Assembly (NCBI GenBank): GCA_964587755.1
Contig: CAZPMC010000063.1
Span: 1-5,639, forward strand
Reading direction: 5' to 3'
Length of the DNA stretch: 5,639 nt
Origin: CAZPMC01 sp964587755
GTDB taxonomy: Bacteria; Bacillota; Clostridia; Acetivibrionales; DTU013
Position numbers and translations under genes: made by a program. Under the pieces are notes generated by a model. That model was not told the DNA's origin. It saw only the letters and a program-made list of their open reading frames with translations, and did no database searches. Shown piece by piece: positions 1 through 4,741 of the stretch (positions are counted from its first letter, which is position 1; each line of letters opens with the position of its first letter).

Positions 1-52
1 CGAAAAAGAAAACATGATTAATGTATTGATGACAGAATTTAGAGACACATAA
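1..52 (+). CDS. C-terminal end of an upstream late phage gene (partial)
   Basis: Only the last 16 codons are in the window, in the frame starting at base 2, reading EKENMINVLMTEFRDT and ending in TAA at 50-52. The other two forward frames close within about 20 bases, so this is the only frame that can continue upstream. Its place just before holin and endolysin suggests a tail-associated or other late structural or lysis-module protein, but 16 residues are too few to assign a family. A hairpin terminator follows 17 bases after the stop. Confidence 0.5.
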   Translation, partial: EKENMINVLMTEFRDT

Positions 53-69
53 GGAAACTTGTTTGAAAT

Positions 70-98
70 AGAGAGCTCCAAGTGGGCTCTCTTTTTAT
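70..98 (+). terminator. Rho-independent terminator upstream of holin
   Basis: AGAGAGC (70-76) pairs with GCTCTCT (86-92) to give a 7-bp stem with a 9-base loop, followed directly by a T-rich run to 98. It ends 8 to 9 bases before the holin ribosome binding site, and no sigma-A type promoter is visible between it and the holin. Lysis genes would then depend on read-through or antitermination from the late operon. Confidence 0.7.
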
Positions 99-122
99 AT
101 GCAAAAGAAAGGTGTGATTTTT

Positions 123-566
123 ATGGAACAGAAGGGGTTTCTGTTTCTTGTCGGAGTAGTAATTTCATTCATTGTCGGCAGCATTAGTATACCTATGGTG
201 GTTTTGCTTATCTTGATTATCCTCGATTACATACTCGGAATTGCTGCGGCCGTCAAAGTTGAAGAAAAGTTTGAATGGTCAAAGGCGTTCTGGGGAGCCG
301 TGAAGAAAGTCGGGTATGCCATCGTAATTCTGTTTGCCATCCTGGTTGACCTGCTGCTTATTCAGGGCATTAATGAAATTGGATTGGAAATGCCATTCAG
401 GGCTATTTTCTCAGTTGCGGCGACAGTATATCTTTGCGGCATTGAGTTTTTCAGCGGGTGCAGGCATTTAATTACACTTGGGGTACCAGTACCGCAATTT
501 TTAGTGAAATTTGCAGAATTTCTCCGGGATAAAACAGAAAAGGTGATGGAACATGAGAATCATTGA
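123..566 (+). CDS. Phage holin, TcdE/Cph1 type
   Basis: A 147-residue membrane protein that should form the lesions in the cytoplasmic membrane through which the endolysin reaches the cell wall. Hydrophobic segments lie at about residues 6-20, 23-44, 62-82 and 93-112, with a charged loop between the second and third and a charged, hydrophilic C-terminal tail. The LDYILGIAAAV stretch (residues 34-44) followed by a conserved FW.A..K.GY region is typical of the phage_holin_4_1 family (toxin-secretion/phage lysis holin), which usually runs about 130-150 residues. The start at 123 is chosen over the ATG at 99 because AAAGGTG at 108-114 is correctly spaced before 123, while 99 sits in the terminator's T run. 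The gene overlaps the endolysin by 14 bases, so the two are probably translationally coupled. Confidence 0.9.
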   Translation: MEQKGFLFLVGVVISFIVGSISIPMVVLLILIILDYILGIAAAVKVEEKFEWSKAFWGAVKKVGYAIVILFAILVDLLLIQGINEIGLEMPFRAIFSVAATVYLCGIEFFSGCRHLITLGVPVPQFLVKFAEFLRDKTEKVMEHENH

Positions 567-1182
567 AGAGGTCTACAACTGGGCAAGAAAAAACTTCATT
601 GAACAAAAACCAGATACTATTGTAATTCACCATGCAGAAAAAGAAACATGTACAGCTCAAGATATCCACCGTTGGCACCTTGCCAGAGGTTGGAAAGGTA
701 TTGCATACCATTATTTTATCCGTAAAGACGGCTCAATTTTCCGGGGGAGACAAGAGCAACACAAGGGCGGGCATTTGTTAAGCGGCGAGAATAACGGTAC
801 CTTGGGGATTTGTCTTGAGGGCAATTACGACAAGGAAAAAGAAGTACCCGAAGCACAATTTGATGCTCTGATATGGCTTTGTGGAGATATTGCGACCCGG
901 CGGCCAATCAAGTCATACAAACGGCATTCTGACTATCCCTCGGCACAGGCCGACAAGAAAATGTGTCCTGGAATATACTTCCCTTGGCAACAATTCATTA
1001 CTGCGATCAAAATCAAAGACTACTCTGATATTGCTCCCTGGGCGAAGGATGCTGTCCTCGATGTCGTGAACGCCGGTATCATGATCGGTGACAACCAGGG
1101 ACGGTTTAATCCACAGGCAGCAATCACACGCCAGGAAGTTGCTGTTGTTATTGACAGACTACTGCGAAATCCTCCTGAATAA
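553..1182 (+). CDS. Endolysin: N-acetylmuramoyl-L-alanine amidase with one C-terminal SLH repeat
   Basis: A 209-residue zinc amidase of the PGRP/T7-lysozyme (Amidase_2) fold, expected to cut the MurNAc-L-Ala bond of peptidoglycan at lysis. By comparison with T7 lysozyme, the likely zinc ligands are H26 (IHH), H125 (RHSDY) and C138 (KMCPG), with Y52 (AYHY) and K136 as the catalytic pair, so the active site is complete. There is no signal peptide, which fits export through the holin encoded just upstream. Residues about 156-205 form a single S-layer homology motif (YSDI..WAKDAV, GIMIGD..G.FNP, ITRQE). SLH domains bind secondary cell wall polymer and usually come as three repeats, so this one probably serves as the wall-binding domain. 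AGGTGA at 541-546 precedes ATG 553 with good spacing. A strong terminator follows directly. Confidence 0.93.
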   Translation: MRIIEEVYNWARKNFIEQKPDTIVIHHAEKETCTAQDIHRWHLARGWKGIAYHYFIRKDGSIFRGRQEQHKGGHLLSGENNGTLGICLEGNYDKEKEVPEAQFDALIWLCGDIATRRPIKSYKRHSDYPSAQADKKMCPGIYFPWQQFITAIKIKDYSDIAPWAKDAVLDVVNAGIMIGDNQGRFNPQAAITRQEVAVVIDRLLRNPPE

Positions 1183-1188
1183 ACATAT

Positions 1189-1219
1189 TACCCCGGCTTC
1201 GGCCGGGGTAGTTTTTTTT
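1189..1219 (+). terminator. Rho-independent terminator of the lysis operon
   Basis: TACCCCGGC (1189-1197) pairs perfectly with GCCGGGGTA (1202-1210) around a TTCG loop closed by C-G, the very stable UUCG tetraloop. A run of eight T follows at 1212-1219. It begins 7 bases after the endolysin stop and closes the late transcript before the attachment region. Confidence 0.93.
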
Positions 1220-1241
1220 GTTTTTAGAAGCCAATAAAAAG

Positions 1242-1284
1242 TTGACTACTATTTGACTACTAAAAATATAAAAAAGTAGTCGAA
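1242..1284. repeat. Left cluster of putative integrase arm-type sites
   Basis: Two tandem copies of TTGACTACT spaced 11 bp apart occupy 1242-1261, and a third inverted near-copy (AGTAGTCGAA, one mismatch to TTTGACTACT read on the other strand) lies at 1275-1284. The same 20-bp double repeat returns exactly on the other side of the tRNA fragment. Spacing of about one helical turn and placement on both flanks of the recombination core are what is expected for sites bound by the N-terminal arm-binding domain of a lambda/Tn916-type integrase. The integrase in this window has such a domain. Confidence 0.7.
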
Positions 1285-1373
1285 AATAAGAAAAGCGGCA
1301 GAGTGTTAAGAACGTATAATTCTTATATACAGCACGTTACAGAGAATTACTAAAAATTACAAACAATTTTAAT

Positions 1374-1423
1374 GCAGACTCTTAATCAGGGTGTCCTGGG
1401 TTCGAGTCCCCGATGGTGCACCA
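1374..1423 (+). other. attP core: 3' part of a tRNA-Lys(CTT) gene
   Basis: From about 1377 the sequence matches the 3' part of a lysine tRNA: anticodon loop CTCTTAA at 1379-1385 (anticodon CTT), 3' anticodon strand TCAGG, T arm CTGGG-TTCGAGT-CCCCG, 3' acceptor strand ATGGTGC, discriminator A (1420) and encoded CCA (1421-1423). The 5' acceptor and D arms are absent, and the 5' anticodon strand (GCAGA) no longer pairs fully with TCAGG, so identity breaks off in the anticodon stem. This is not a working tRNA. It is the identity block by which the phage would integrate into and restore a host tRNA-Lys gene. One T-stem pair (second pair, T with C) is mismatched, which may be a divergence from the host copy. 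Confidence 0.87.
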
Positions 1424-1426
1424 AAG

Positions 1427-1469
1427 AAATACCAAGGGTTTCGGAGCTTTTTGCCCTTGGTATTTTTTT
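1427..1469 (+). terminator. Long hairpin terminator behind the tRNA fragment
   Basis: AAATACCAAGGG (1427-1438) pairs perfectly over 12 bp with CCCTTGGTATTT (1454-1465) around a 15-base loop, and a run of seven T spans 1463-1469. After integration this would sit just downstream of the rebuilt tRNA-Lys and between it and the converging integrase gene. On the minus strand the stem is followed by ATTTCTTT, so it may also stop integrase transcripts, though less strongly. Confidence 0.82.
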
Positions 1470-1485
1470 GTGCCTATTGACCGTT

Positions 1486-1505
1486 TTGACTACTATTTGA
1501 CTACT
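1486..1505. repeat. Right copy of the integrase arm-site repeat
   Basis: TTGACTACTATTTGACTACT is an exact 20-bp copy of 1242-1261, in the same orientation, 244 bp away, and again made of two TTGACTACT units 11 bp apart. It lies between the tRNA fragment and the integrase stop codon. The exact match across otherwise unrelated sequence supports a shared protein-binding function on both arms of attP. Confidence 0.72.
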
Positions 1506-1524
1506 GGTAAACATATAACAATAT

Positions 1525-2985
1525 TTAGGCCTGTGTTTTCATCTGAATATTTTTCTTTTTGATGAGCCTATTTTCAAGTTTTTCAGCAGCTTCCCTGTCT
1601 GGTCGTCGTAGTGCATGAGCATATATTTTCATCGTGGTAGCCGGCGTAGCATGCCCTAATCTTCTCCCAATTGTGGCTACATCCACATCCTGGGCTATCA
1701 GTAAACTTGCATTGGTATGTCGGAGTTGGTGAAAGGTCAACGGTGGAAGATTGTATTTTTCTCTGAATTTTTTAAACCAGATGTATGGGGTTTTTGGGAA
1801 TATTGGGGATCCGTCATACTTAGTGAATAACCGGTCATTGTTATAATTCTCTCCATATTTCTCCTTTTCTTTCCGTTGCCATAAGTCACCAAGTTTTAGC
1901 CGCTCCTCGTTTTGCCATCTCTTATATTCCTTTAAAACATTAACCAATTCCTGAGGAATTGAAACTGCCCGGATGCTTTTCTCATTTTTTGGCTTTTTAG
2001 TAATTATTCTTTCATCCTTTTTAAGTTTTTTGTCGTTCAAATATTGGCTTGCTCTCCTGATCTGTATCAGCTTATTGTCGAAATCAATATCTTTCCATTC
2101 CAAGCCAGCGAGTTCGCCTAATCTCATGCCAACAAATATAACCAGATATATAACTGTTTTTATCCGTATATGCTCCTTGTCTGCAAGCTTAAGAAGTTTT
2201 TCCACCTGGTCCTCATCATAATGGTTCGGTTCCCCGTTGTCCACTTTGGGGGGCTTTAACCGCTCCACTGGATTACTGGGTATAAGTTGCCAGTAAACAG
2301 CCGTAGAAAGCATTGAACTTAATAACCTGTGGTAATGTGATATGCTACTTGATTTTAATTTTTCTTTATCATTAACTGGTTCGAATAGTTTTTTTGAATC
2401 CATCTCAAGATAAGCGGCTATTTTATCAACGACTGCCCGAATGGTTTTTCCGCCTTTGCATATTCCAGATATAGTATCCACATTAACACCTGCAGCTCTG
2501 GCAAACGATGAATAACCTTTTTTAGGTCCTGAATTATGGATAATATCAATTAATTCCTGTTTAGCCCTATATCGCATATCAAATCTGATTCCTTCTTCTC
2601 CAAGGTTATTATAGAACTCAATAATATGAGCCGGCTGCAATTTCCACAGAGGAATGTGTCCTAATGCAGGGATAATACGTTTATTAAGAAGATTGCTATA
2701 TTCGAGTACAGTTTTAGGAGCTAATTGCTTTTCCGCATAGTCTTTCATCCAGCGCTCTGCAAATTCCTTTAGGGTGATTTTCCCCCCGTCCAAATATTGA
2801 CCGGTTTCAACCTGCCTCTCGAATTCCAGGGCTATCTTCTTCAATTCTTTTTCCCACTGCTTATCCGTCATACCAGGTGGCCGCTTTACTGTTTTTGTTT
2901 CAGTGAGCTTTTTGCCGTTTATGTCATACCCACAGGAAACAATTATTTGATATGAGTTTTTTCCTCTTTTCCTTATTGAGGCCAT
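1525..2985 (-). CDS. int: Tyrosine-type site-specific integrase with internal HTH insertion
   Basis: A 486-residue phage integrase of the lambda/Tn916 class, catalysing attP x attB recombination at tRNA-Lys. Residues about 1-60 match the arm-DNA-binding domain (ASIRKRG...W.I.VS.G.D..GK) and 70-136 plus 212-245 the SAM-like core-binding domain. The catalytic domain has the full set R288 (GMRLGEL), K333, H419 and R422 (HQLRHT), H445 (LGHA) and the nucleophile Y455 (KIYAHAL). Residues about 137-211 are an insertion that reads like an XRE helix-turn-helix (FARAAGVNVDTISGICKGGK, then KIAAYLEMDSKKLFEPV). It splits the usual GIR.D...LS...I..YHRLLSS junction and explains why the protein is about 75-90 residues longer than most relatives. 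AAGGAGAG lies 7 bases before ATG 2985 and overlaps the end of the immA-like gene, so integrase is probably the last gene of the repressor operon. Confidence 0.95.
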   Translation of the reverse strand: MASIRKRGKNSYQIIVSCGYDINGKKLTETKTVKRPPGMTDKQWEKELKKIALEFERQVETGQYLDGGKITLKEFAERWMKDYAEKQLAPKTVLEYSNLLNKRIIPALGHIPLWKLQPAHIIEFYNNLGEEGIRFDMRYRAKQELIDIIHNSGPKKGYSSFARAAGVNVDTISGICKGGKTIRAVVDKIAAYLEMDSKKLFEPVNDKEKLKSSSISHYHRLLSSMLSTAVYWQLIPSNPVERLKPPKVDNGEPNHYDEDQVEKLLKLADKEHIRIKTVIYLVIFVGMRLGELAGLEWKDIDFDNKLIQIRRASQYLNDKKLKKDERIITKKPKNEKSIRAVSIPQELVNVLKEYKRWQNEERLKLGDLWQRKEKEKYGENYNNDRLFTKYDGSPIFPKTPYIWFKKFREKYNLPPLTFHQLRHTNASLLIAQDVDVATIGRRLGHATPATTMKIYAHALRRPDREAAEKLENRLIKKKNIQMKTQA

Positions 2986-2999
2986 GCAATCACTCTCCT

Positions 3000-3470
3000 T
3001 TACAGCTTTTTCAGGACTCCCAAAGGTTCGAAATAGATTATGTAATCATTCATCTTGTAAAATATGCCATATTTTTCTTTATAATACTGAATTGCTTCCT
3101 CAATAAACCTTTCAGATACCCCGAGAAATTCTGCTAATTCATATTTGTTTTTGATGCCGCACTTCGATGCTTCTATTAAACCATGAAAATTTACTAACCT
3201 TTCATAAGCCCAAGCACGAGCCTTGCGTTCCTGCTTTCTGTTTTCTACCTTACTTTGGTCTAGGATATTCCCTACTGTGGTATGGTAGTGGCCAAGTTCT
3301 TCAGCCAATATGCAGGCTTTTTCAGACCGTGTTTCAACAAAAGGGCTCAGGGCTATGTTTCCATCTATGTATAGCCCTTTAAGTTTGCCGATGTCTCTTT
3401 CATAAACGTTTAACCCTTCGTTGTCGGCTTCAATAAGAAGTTCTTCATATAGCAAGGAATATCGCCTCAC
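3000..3470 (-). CDS. ImmA/IrrE-family (DUF955) putative metallopeptidase, variant motif
   Basis: About 151-156 residues, similar to ImmA proteins that cleave the partner ImmR-type repressor to induce mobile elements such as ICEBs1. The helix that normally carries HExxH reads AEELGHYH (residues 56-63). The usual first histidine is E57, while the catalytic-position E58 and the second histidine H61 remain. H63 or E81 (QERKARAWA) could complete a metal site. From memory this AEELGH form recurs in Clostridia and Bacilli phage relatives, so it looks like a subfamily trait rather than damage. Residues 105-135 (YELAEFLGVSERFIEEAI) resemble a small HTH. The GTG at 3470 overlaps the repressor's TGA by 4 bases but has almost no spacing to AGGA. 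TTG at 3455, giving MLYEELLIEA, fits the family's N-terminus and an upstream GTGAGG better. Either start is possible. Confidence 0.85.
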   Translation of the reverse strand: MRRYSLLYEELLIEADNEGLNVYERDIGKLKGLYIDGNIALSPFVETRSEKACILAEELGHYHTTVGNILDQSKVENRKQERKARAWAYERLVNFHGLIEASKCGIKNKYELAEFLGVSERFIEEAIQYYKEKYGIFYKMNDYIIYFEPLGVLKKL

Positions 3471-3802
3471 TCCTGCGCTTTTTTCTTCGATATAACAAAT
3501 TGAATGAAGTCATTGATCTGTTTCATGTCTTCCTCTGTGAGCTCTACGTCGTCTGGAATGTGTGCAGCTATGGTGGTAGGTTTTCTATAATCTCTTTCTT
3601 CAACATCATCATCAGCAATATAATCTAAGCTGCAACCAAAATAATCAGCTAACCTTTTTAAAGTTGAAAGTTTTGCATTTTCATATCCTTTGTCATAAAG
3701 ACTTGTTATTGTCGTATAAGGTATGCCGGATTCTCTTGCTAATTCTGCTTTTGTTATTCTCCTCTCTTTCATTAACATATCTAATTTCTCAGTTAACTTC
3801 AC
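3467..3802 (-). CDS. XRE-family lysogeny repressor (ImmR/CI-like)
   Basis: A 111-residue DNA-binding protein expected to keep the early promoter off. Residues 5-62 are a classic HTH_XRE domain (LDMLMKERRITKAELARESG, PYTTITSLYDKG, LSTLKRLADYFGCSLDYI). The C-terminal 45 residues are acidic, then helical (ELTEEDMKQINDFIQFVISK), and probably serve for oligomerisation. There is no S24/LexA peptidase domain, so RecA-driven self-cleavage is unlikely. Relief through the ImmA-like protein encoded directly downstream, with a 4-base overlap, is the natural alternative. The start is GTG at 3802, chosen because AGGTGAT lies just upstream at proper spacing. The gene is divergent from the Cro-like gene across a region with four candidate operators. 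Confidence 0.92.
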   Translation of the reverse strand: MKLTEKLDMLMKERRITKAELARESGIPYTTITSLYDKGYENAKLSTLKRLADYFGCSLDYIADDDVEERDYRKPTTIAAHIPDDVELTEEDMKQINDFIQFVISKKKAQE

Positions 3803-3827
3803 TTTTTATCACCTGCCTTGATATTTT

Positions 3828-3839
3828 ACGATTAATAGT
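3828..3839 (+). promoter_or_regulatory. Candidate operator 1 (at leftward promoter start)
   Basis: ACGATTAATAGT, a member of a four-site family ACGAYWHATMRT. It directly abuts the -10 of the leftward promoter on its downstream side, where bound repressor would block its own transcription. Confidence 0.4.
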
Positions 3840-3868
3840 ATTATATATTATTTCCTAAAAAAAGTACA
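3840..3868 (-). promoter_or_regulatory. Candidate leftward promoter for repressor-immA-int
   Basis: On the minus strand a perfect TATAAT lies at 3845-3840, with a 17-base spacer and a weak -35 TGTACT at 3868-3863 (three of six matches). Transcription would begin near 3833, about 30 bases before the repressor GTG. The weak -35 suggests low or activated expression. One candidate operator covers the start region and another lies just upstream of the -35. Confidence 0.5.
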
Positions 3869-3877
3869 GAAAAAATT

Positions 3878-3889
3878 ACGACATATCAT
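3878..3889 (+). promoter_or_regulatory. Candidate operator 2 (upstream of leftward promoter)
   Basis: ACGACATATCAT, the second member of the family, lies about 10 bases upstream of the leftward -35 and about 20 bases upstream of the rightward -35. The position would suit activation of the repressor promoter or cooperative binding with the next site. Confidence 0.4.
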
Positions 3890-3908
3890 AATATTTTAAT
3901 TAATACCC

Positions 3909-3937
3909 TTGACAAATTACTATGTGTCGTATATTAT
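3909..3937 (+). promoter_or_regulatory. Rightward early promoter for the Cro-like gene
   Basis: TTGACA (3909-3914) is a perfect -35, followed by a 17-base spacer and TATTAT (3932-3937), giving a strong sigma-A type promoter. Transcription would start near 3944 and yield a short leader before the GTG at 3980. One candidate operator fills the spacer and another covers the start, so it should be tightly repressible. Confidence 0.8.
3919..3930 (-). promoter_or_regulatory. Candidate operator 3 (inside rightward promoter)
   Basis: On the minus strand ACGACACATAGT, located entirely between the -35 and -10 of the rightward promoter. Repressor here would exclude RNA polymerase. Confidence 0.5.
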
Positions 3938-3948
3938 ATTATTAGATG

Positions 3949-3960
3949 ACGATACATCGT
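3949..3960 (+). promoter_or_regulatory. Candidate operator 4 (start region of rightward transcript)
   Basis: ACGATACATCGT is the most symmetrical of the four sites, with ACGAT and ATCGT half-sites around a 2-base centre. It lies just downstream of the expected transcription start and before the Cro-like ribosome binding site. Confidence 0.55.
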
Positions 3961-3979
3961 AATTAAAGGAGGGTCGAAA

Positions 3980-4189
3980 GTGTTTCCAAATTTAAGAGCA
4001 GAGATGGCTAGAAAAAATATAAAGTACGTCGCTATAGCAGAAATTCTAGGGATTTCTTATGATTCAGTAATTAACAAAATAAGTGGAAAAACAGATTTTA
4101 CTCGGTCGGAAATTTTTAAAATCCGAGACATATTGTTTCCTGATTTATCGCTTGAATACCTATTCAAAGCTAGAGACCAATCAGCATAG
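3980..4189 (+). CDS. Cro-like XRE-family regulator
   Basis: A 69-residue protein consisting of little more than a helix-turn-helix: EMARKNIKYVAIAEILGISY, DSVINKISGKTDFTRSEIFKIRDILFPDLSLEYLF. The SGKTDFTRSEIFKIRDILFP stretch is typical of small phage XRE proteins found first in the early operon. As the first gene from the divergent promoter it is expected to act as Cro, shutting down the repressor operon to favour lytic growth. It begins with GTG at 3980, supported by AAAGGAGGG at 3965-3973 with six bases of spacing. It shares only the general fold with the divergent repressor. Confidence 0.85.
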   Translation: MFPNLRAEMARKNIKYVAIAEILGISYDSVINKISGKTDFTRSEIFKIRDILFPDLSLEYLFKARDQSA

Positions 4190-4326
4190 CACAGCAAACA
4201 GCATTTATGTGCACCTTGACAACTGGATAGTGAGACTGCTAGTACCATTGAATAGGCGACAACCCGTTAGGCGAGCCCGAAGAGTGGGAAAGCAGGGAAA
4301 GATCGGGAGAAAGCGAGGTGAATAGG
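4190..4326 (+). other. Untranslated leader, possible structured RNA
   Basis: This 137-base gap between the Cro-like gene and the 54-aa gene has no supported coding frame. It is richer in G and A than its surroundings and contains several GAAAG/GAGAAAG runs. Possible pairings are CAA-TGG-TAG (4220-4230) with CTA-CCA-TTG (4239-4250), interrupted by bulges, and CCCGA (4276-4280) with TCGGG (4303-4307). A TTGACA at 4216-4221 lacks a convincing -10. The layout of paired C/G blocks and unpaired purine runs resembles a cis-acting RNA, but I cannot name a class. Confidence 0.35.
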
Positions 4327-4491
4327 ATGAAAGCTAATGGGATTAACAACTCAGCACAAGGCGTTATGGAATTGAGAGTAACAGTAAAGCTTGGTCATTT
4401 ATCAGAAGTAAAGGAAGCAATAAAAACTATTAAAGAGATAGAAAAAGAGTACAGTTGTAACTGCACTCTCTTAGAAATCAGAATTGATTAG
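4327..4491 (+). CDS. Small conserved-type phage protein, 54 aa, unknown function
   Basis: The 54-residue product begins MKANGINNSAQGVMELRVTV and ends CTLLEIRID. Residues 14-25 look like a beta strand (MELRVTVKLGHL), 26-41 an amphipathic charged helix (EVKEAIKTIKEIEKEY), and the end a second strand preceded by Cys-Asn-Cys (C44, C46). From memory, small Bacillota phage proteins with a strand, a helix and a YNCNCTL-type ending recur in early regions, but no function is known to me. GAGGTGA at 4315-4321 supports the ATG at 4327. ATG at codon 14 is an alternative with no clear ribosome binding site. The stop overlaps the stop of the convergent minus-strand gene by 4 bases. Confidence 0.72.
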   Translation: MKANGINNSAQGVMELRVTVKLGHLSEVKEAIKTIKEIEKEYSCNCTLLEIRID

Positions 4492-4718
4492 TCTTGTGTT
4501 TTCTTTAATTCTACATATTCTATTTCATCAGACATTAATGTAACCATTGAATTTTCGCCAACAAAAGAAAGTCTTTGGCCTTTAAGTAAGAAAAATGTAG
4601 TGTAATCTGTGATTTTATGTATTGAAGAATCTGTGCTGCTTAGTTTGTTAATTGACTGGAGTTTATCTACTATGATGTTTTTACCCGACTTTAATGTGAT
4701 GTCTGCATACCAACCCAT
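4488..4718 (-). CDS. Small leftward protein of unknown function, 76 aa
   Basis: A 76-residue protein starting MGWYADITLKSGKNIIVDKL. It is predicted mostly beta (ADITLKSGKNIIV; TTFFLLKGQRLSFVG; SMVTLMSDEIEYVEL), suggesting a small barrel, but I do not recognise a family. ATG at 4718 is preferred because GGGAGG lies 8 bases upstream. An upstream in-frame GTG at 4727 would overlap that site. It is the only leftward gene in the early region and converges on the 54-aa gene with a 4-base stop overlap. A possible extended -10 promoter lies just upstream. It could be a moron-type gene expressed independently of the lytic transcript. Confidence 0.7.
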   Translation of the reverse strand: MGWYADITLKSGKNIIVDKLQSINKLSSTDSSIHKITDYTTFFLLKGQRLSFVGENSMVTLMSDEIEYVELKKTQD

Positions 4719-4741
4719 CAATTTCACCTCCCTTCAACAAA

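Larger units (their letters stand above)
1211..1524. other. Gene-free attachment (attP) region
   Basis: This stretch of about 310 bases between the endolysin and integrase genes has no credible reading frame. It holds, in order, two direct arm repeats and one inverted one (1242-1284), an AT-rich spacer, the tRNA-Lys fragment (core), a hairpin terminator, and the second pair of arm repeats (1486-1505). Lysis genes on one side and integrase on the other make it an intact attP, or the equivalent junction of two tandem prophages. Confidence 0.8.

Noticed and set aside
472..711. A 79-codon minus-strand open frame across the holin/endolysin junction
   Set aside because: It lies opposite two well-supported genes and has no recognisable domain.
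1242..1275. TTGACT in the arm repeats as a -35 promoter element
   Set aside because: There is no convincing -10 at the right distance, and the exact repetition on both sides of the core is better explained as integrase binding sites.
1374..1423. An intact tRNA-Lys gene
   Set aside because: The acceptor 5' strand, D arm and most of the 5' anticodon strand are missing, and upstream sequence does not supply them. It is an attachment-site fragment.
1242..1505. A CRISPR-like array from the repeated TTGACTACT units
   Set aside because: The units are only about 9-11 bp, lie in two pairs with an unrelated tRNA fragment between them, and there are no regular spacers or cas genes.
4216..4246. A promoter starting at TTGACA in the leader
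   Set aside because: The best -10 at 17-18 bases (CTAGTA or TAGTAC) is poor, and the TTGACA may belong to a stem, so it was not listed as a promoter.
4083..4325. An 80-codon forward open frame ending in an Arg/Lys-rich tail
   Set aside because: Its first half is out of frame inside the Cro-like gene, it has no ribosome binding site, and the basic tail comes from the G/A-rich leader.
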